Origin: JAJPXC01 sp964520525
GTDB taxonomy: Bacteria > Bacteroidota > Bacteroidia > Bacteroidales > Muribaculaceae
NCBI GenBank assembly: GCA_964520525.1
Contig: CAZFNR010000002.1
Location: forward strand, 62,001 to 126,000
DNA: 64,000 nucleotides
Direction: 5' to 3'
Positions 61,921 to 64,000 of this stretch are shown here, piece after piece. The number at the start of each line of letters is the position of its first letter. Within the stretch, counting starts at the first letter, position 1. The position numbers and the translations under genes are program-made. Under the pieces are notes generated by a model. That model saw only the letters and a program-made list of their open reading frames with translations. It did no database searches and had not been told where the DNA came from.

Positions 61921-63003
61921 ATGGCAAAAGTCGGTGACAGAGTACGATACCTAAACGCTGTCGGCGGAGGTGAAATCGTCAAAATCGAGGGCAACATAGC
62001 CTATGTAGACGAAGATGGATTTGAAACGCCAGTGCTGCTCAAAGAGTGCGTAGTCGTCGATGGGAACGGATTCTACGGCAAAGACAGCAATGCCCCCTCC
62101 AAAGAGATAAAAGAGAGCAAACATGACAAGCCAGCGGCGACACATCAACCGACCACCAAAGGACCGGTGGAAGACGAAGTGTCAGAACCGCTTGTCGAGA
62201 CACCCGACGGAGACTCCCTGAATGTTGTCCTCGCCTACGAGGCAATCGAACTTAAACACCTCACCACAACCACCTACGAGGCTTATCTGGTGAATGACTC
62301 AAACTATTATCTGTACTTCACTTACTTAACCCGCGGAGACAACGATAAGGGATGGAAGGCACGCTACGCCGGAATCATAGAACCTAACATTCAGCTATTT
62401 CTTGGTGAAGTGTCACGCGACGAGCTTAGCGGAATGGACCGTGTGGCACTGCAATATGTGGCGTTCAAAAAAGATAAAGAGTTTGTCCTGAAAGCACCGA
62501 TAGCGGTCGAATACGCTCTTGACACGACAAAGTTTTTCAAGCTACATTGTTTCTGCGACAATATCTATTTCGACAAACCCGTAATCGCCATCGACATCGT
62601 TAAAAACGATATTCCACAAAGACCGATGATGATTGATTCAAGCCGACTGGAAGACGGATTGCGACGCAAGAAAGAAGCCGACCGCCCAATGCGGAAACCT
62701 GTCAGTAAAAAATCATCCCCGGGAATAATAGAAGTCGACCTCCATATCAACGAACTGCTCGACACCACAGCCGGACTGTCAAATTCTGATATGCTCGATG
62801 TGCAACTAAAGGAATTTAAGCGGGTGATGGATGACAATCTCAGCAATAAAGGACAGAAAATCGTATTTATTCACGGCAAGGGCGAAGGCGTACTCCGAAA
62901 AGCCATAATTGATGAACTAAAACGAGCCTACAAGCGTTGTGATATACAAGACGCGTCATTCCGCGAATATGGATTTGGCGCTACTCAGGTCACAATACGC
63001 TAA
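61921..63003 (+). CDS. DUF2027 domain protein with C-terminal Smr domain
   Basis: A 360-residue cytoplasmic protein. The N-terminus MAKVGDRVRYLNAVGGGEI starts a small KOW-like barrel, followed by a charged linker to about residue 95. The beta-rich DUF2027 middle comes next (LVNDSNYYLYFTYLTRG). The C-terminal Smr domain has VDLHINELL and the catalytic-type FIHGKGEGVLR. Smr domains are RNA or DNA nucleases, and LDLH-type ones have been tied to mRNA cleavage on stalled ribosomes. The frame continues 60 codons upstream into the previous gene, but the ATG at 61921 is the natural start. Confidence 0.9.
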   Translation: MAKVGDRVRYLNAVGGGEIVKIEGNIAYVDEDGFETPVLLKECVVVDGNGFYGKDSNAPSKEIKESKHDKPAATHQPTTKGPVEDEVSEPLVETPDGDSLNVVLAYEAIELKHLTTTTYEAYLVNDSNYYLYFTYLTRGDNDKGWKARYAGIIEPNIQLFLGEVSRDELSGMDRVALQYVAFKKDKEFVLKAPIAVEYALDTTKFFKLHCFCDNIYFDKPVIAIDIVKNDIPQRPMMIDSSRLEDGLRRKKEADRPMRKPVSKKSSPGIIEVDLHINELLDTTAGLSNSDMLDVQLKEFKRVMDDNLSNKGQKIVFIHGKGEGVLRKAIIDELKRAYKRCDIQDASFREYGFGATQVTIR

Positions 63004-63015
63004 TTCGCCATAGCA

Positions 63016-63825
63016 ATGATTTTCTGTTTTAGTGGCACAGGCAACTCGCTATATATCGCTAAGCTGCTTGCCGATTACCTAAACGACAATGTCACAGAGC
63101 TTAAAGATGAGCTCTTACTCGATTCCGGCCAGGCCACAATCAGTTGCAAAAATGAAGTCAGAGTAGTATGGGTATTTCCTGTTTATTCATGGGGGATACC
63201 GCCGGTGGTGAAACGTTACATAAATCGTGTCAACCTGCGAAACGCCGGAGGCGTGGGGCACTATATGGTGGCTACCTGTGGCGATGACGCCGGGCTCACC
63301 CACCGACAGTGGCGCAAACTAATCAAACACCGCCACTGGACCGACATAGGCACCTTCTCGGTGATTATGCCCAACACTTACACGCTGATGAAAGGGTTCG
63401 ACACCGATACCTCTGAAGTGGCGATGCGTAAACTCACCGACGCTCCGTCGAGGGTAAAGAGCATCGCTGCCGATATCAGCGACCAATCTATAGTCGACAA
63501 GGTAAAAACCGGCAACTGGGCATGGATAAAAAGCCGCATAATCTACCCCTGGTTTGTACGTCACGCCATGTCGCCAAAACCTTTCCACGCAACTGACGCC
63601 TGCACAGGCTGCGGACTGTGTGCCAAAGCGTGTCCGCTCGAAAATGTGATGATGTGGAAACACCGCCCCGAATGGCGCGACCGCTGCGCCTTGTGCCTGC
63701 GCTGCTACCACATATGCCCCAATCATGCGGTAGCCTACGGAAAGGCCACCGAACGAAAGGGGCAATATCTGTGTCCTGAAATTTCAGTTAAAGAATTTGT
63801 GGCGACAGAGCCTTCTGACCGATAA
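63016..63825 (+). CDS. EFR1 family flavodoxin-ferredoxin
   Basis: A 269-residue fusion. The N-terminal flavodoxin-like domain has the FMN phosphate loop CFSGTGNSLYIAK and VFPVYSWGIPPVV. The C-terminal module binds two [4Fe-4S] clusters through CTGCGLCAKACP and CALCLRCYHICP. It is an electron carrier typical of anaerobes; its partner enzyme is unknown. It starts 12 bases after the DUF2027-Smr gene and ends 6 bases from the convergent surE. No membrane anchor. Confidence 0.92.
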   Translation: MIFCFSGTGNSLYIAKLLADYLNDNVTELKDELLLDSGQATISCKNEVRVVWVFPVYSWGIPPVVKRYINRVNLRNAGGVGHYMVATCGDDAGLTHRQWRKLIKHRHWTDIGTFSVIMPNTYTLMKGFDTDTSEVAMRKLTDAPSRVKSIAADISDQSIVDKVKTGNWAWIKSRIIYPWFVRHAMSPKPFHATDACTGCGLCAKACPLENVMMWKHRPEWRDRCALCLRCYHICPNHAVAYGKATERKGQYLCPEISVKEFVATEPSDR

Positions 63826-63831
63826 TAAACG

Positions 63832-64000
63832 TCAGAATATCAGTTTGCTGACTGCCGGAATCGCCTCAGCGACAGTTTGGTCGGCCTGCGCCGGAACAAC
63901 CGTGGCGTAACCTCGGTCAAGCCAATAGACATCAGTAGAGTCATCGTCGGGGCTATCGGGGCGATATTTACCCGTGAGCATATAGAACGTTTTGCCATTG
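63832..64000 (-). CDS. surE: 5'/3'-nucleotidase SurE, C-terminal fragment (cut by window edge)
   Basis: 56 codons ending at the TGA of 63832-63834. The peptide contains FYMLTGKYRPDSPDDDSTDV, YWLDRGYATVVPAQADQT and ends VSKLIF. This matches the SurE C-terminal pattern (W-L-T-G...D-T-D...L-x-x-G-Y-x-S-V-V-P-x-Q-x-D-x-T). SurE hydrolyses nucleoside monophosphates. The identification is from a remembered pattern over a short stretch; the catalytic N-terminus lies outside the window. Confidence 0.75.
   Translation of the reverse strand, partial: NGKTFYMLTGKYRPDSPDDDSTDVYWLDRGYATVVPAQADQTVAEAIPAVSKLIF

Noticed and set aside
1..64000. CRISPR arrays, insertion sequences, integrases or prophage genes
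   Set aside because: No regularly spaced repeats, transposase motifs or terminal inverted repeats were seen; the only sizeable repeat is the GT4 pair.

Overview
The window is a chromosome segment of a Gram-negative anaerobe of the order Bacteroidales. The family is probably Muribaculaceae, but this is inferred from gene content and style, not from a marker search. Many genes are preceded by a box fitting TAnnTTTG, the -7 element of the Bacteroidetes sigma factor, and Shine-Dalgarno sequences are poor. Lineage-typical families include an UpxY-type antiterminator, a TonB receptor with a carboxypeptidase-like N-domain, DUF5103, DUF3109, DUF5683, DUF2027-Smr and a parA-parB-DUF5683-mltD operon. 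Coding density is high, and operons are often joined by 4-nt ATGA overlaps. No insertion sequence, prophage, integrase or CRISPR array was seen.

Layout. 0-2.2 kb: the first codons of a malic enzyme, then a UDP-galactopyranose mutase with a probable galactofuranosyltransferase. 2.3-9.6 kb: threonine ammonia-lyase, then a tripartite RND efflux operon (TolC-like, adaptor, pump) ending in a PII-like gene. 9.6-12.9 kb: tRNA-Leu(TAG), a compact minus-strand operon ung / C_GCAxxG / DUF5103 / DUF3109, and tRNA-Arg(CCG). 13-18.2 kb: an envelope glycan operon with an LTA-synthase-like phosphotransferase and three glycosyltransferases. One of these is an internally deleted chimera sharing a 355-bp near-identical repeat with its neighbour. 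A structured leader of about 400 nt precedes the operon. 18.2-27.3 kb: valS, a patatin, a cytoplasmic GH13 enzyme, prs and a TonB-dependent receptor.

27.5-39.7 kb: a 12-kb polysaccharide operon opened by an UpxY antiterminator. It encodes UDP-glucuronate and GDP-fucose synthesis, a sugar aminotransferase, four glycosyltransferases, an EpsG-type polymerase and, last, the lipid-linked initiating phosphotransferase. No flippase, export protein or UpxZ partner lies beside it. 39.7-50 kb: rpmH (51 codons), a peptidoglycan-peptide recycling pair (dipeptide epimerase and NlpC/P60 hydrolase), an OmpA lipoprotein, an EamA transporter, an AlkD-like protein, PBP1A, a small membrane protein, a DEDDy exonuclease and a LysM lytic transglycosylase. 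50-56 kb: DUF5683, parB, parA, aroE, comEC and folK. 56-64 kb: a TamB-like giant, a nucleotidyltransferase, a DUF2027-Smr protein, an EFR1 flavodoxin-ferredoxin and the 3' end of surE.

Much of the window serves the cell envelope: surface glycans, peptidoglycan synthesis and turnover, outer-membrane lipoproteins, efflux and uptake. Housekeeping genes are interspersed. The most unusual structures are the tandem GT4 pair with homogenised 3' ends, the structured leader RNA before it, and the PII-like gene closing the efflux operon.
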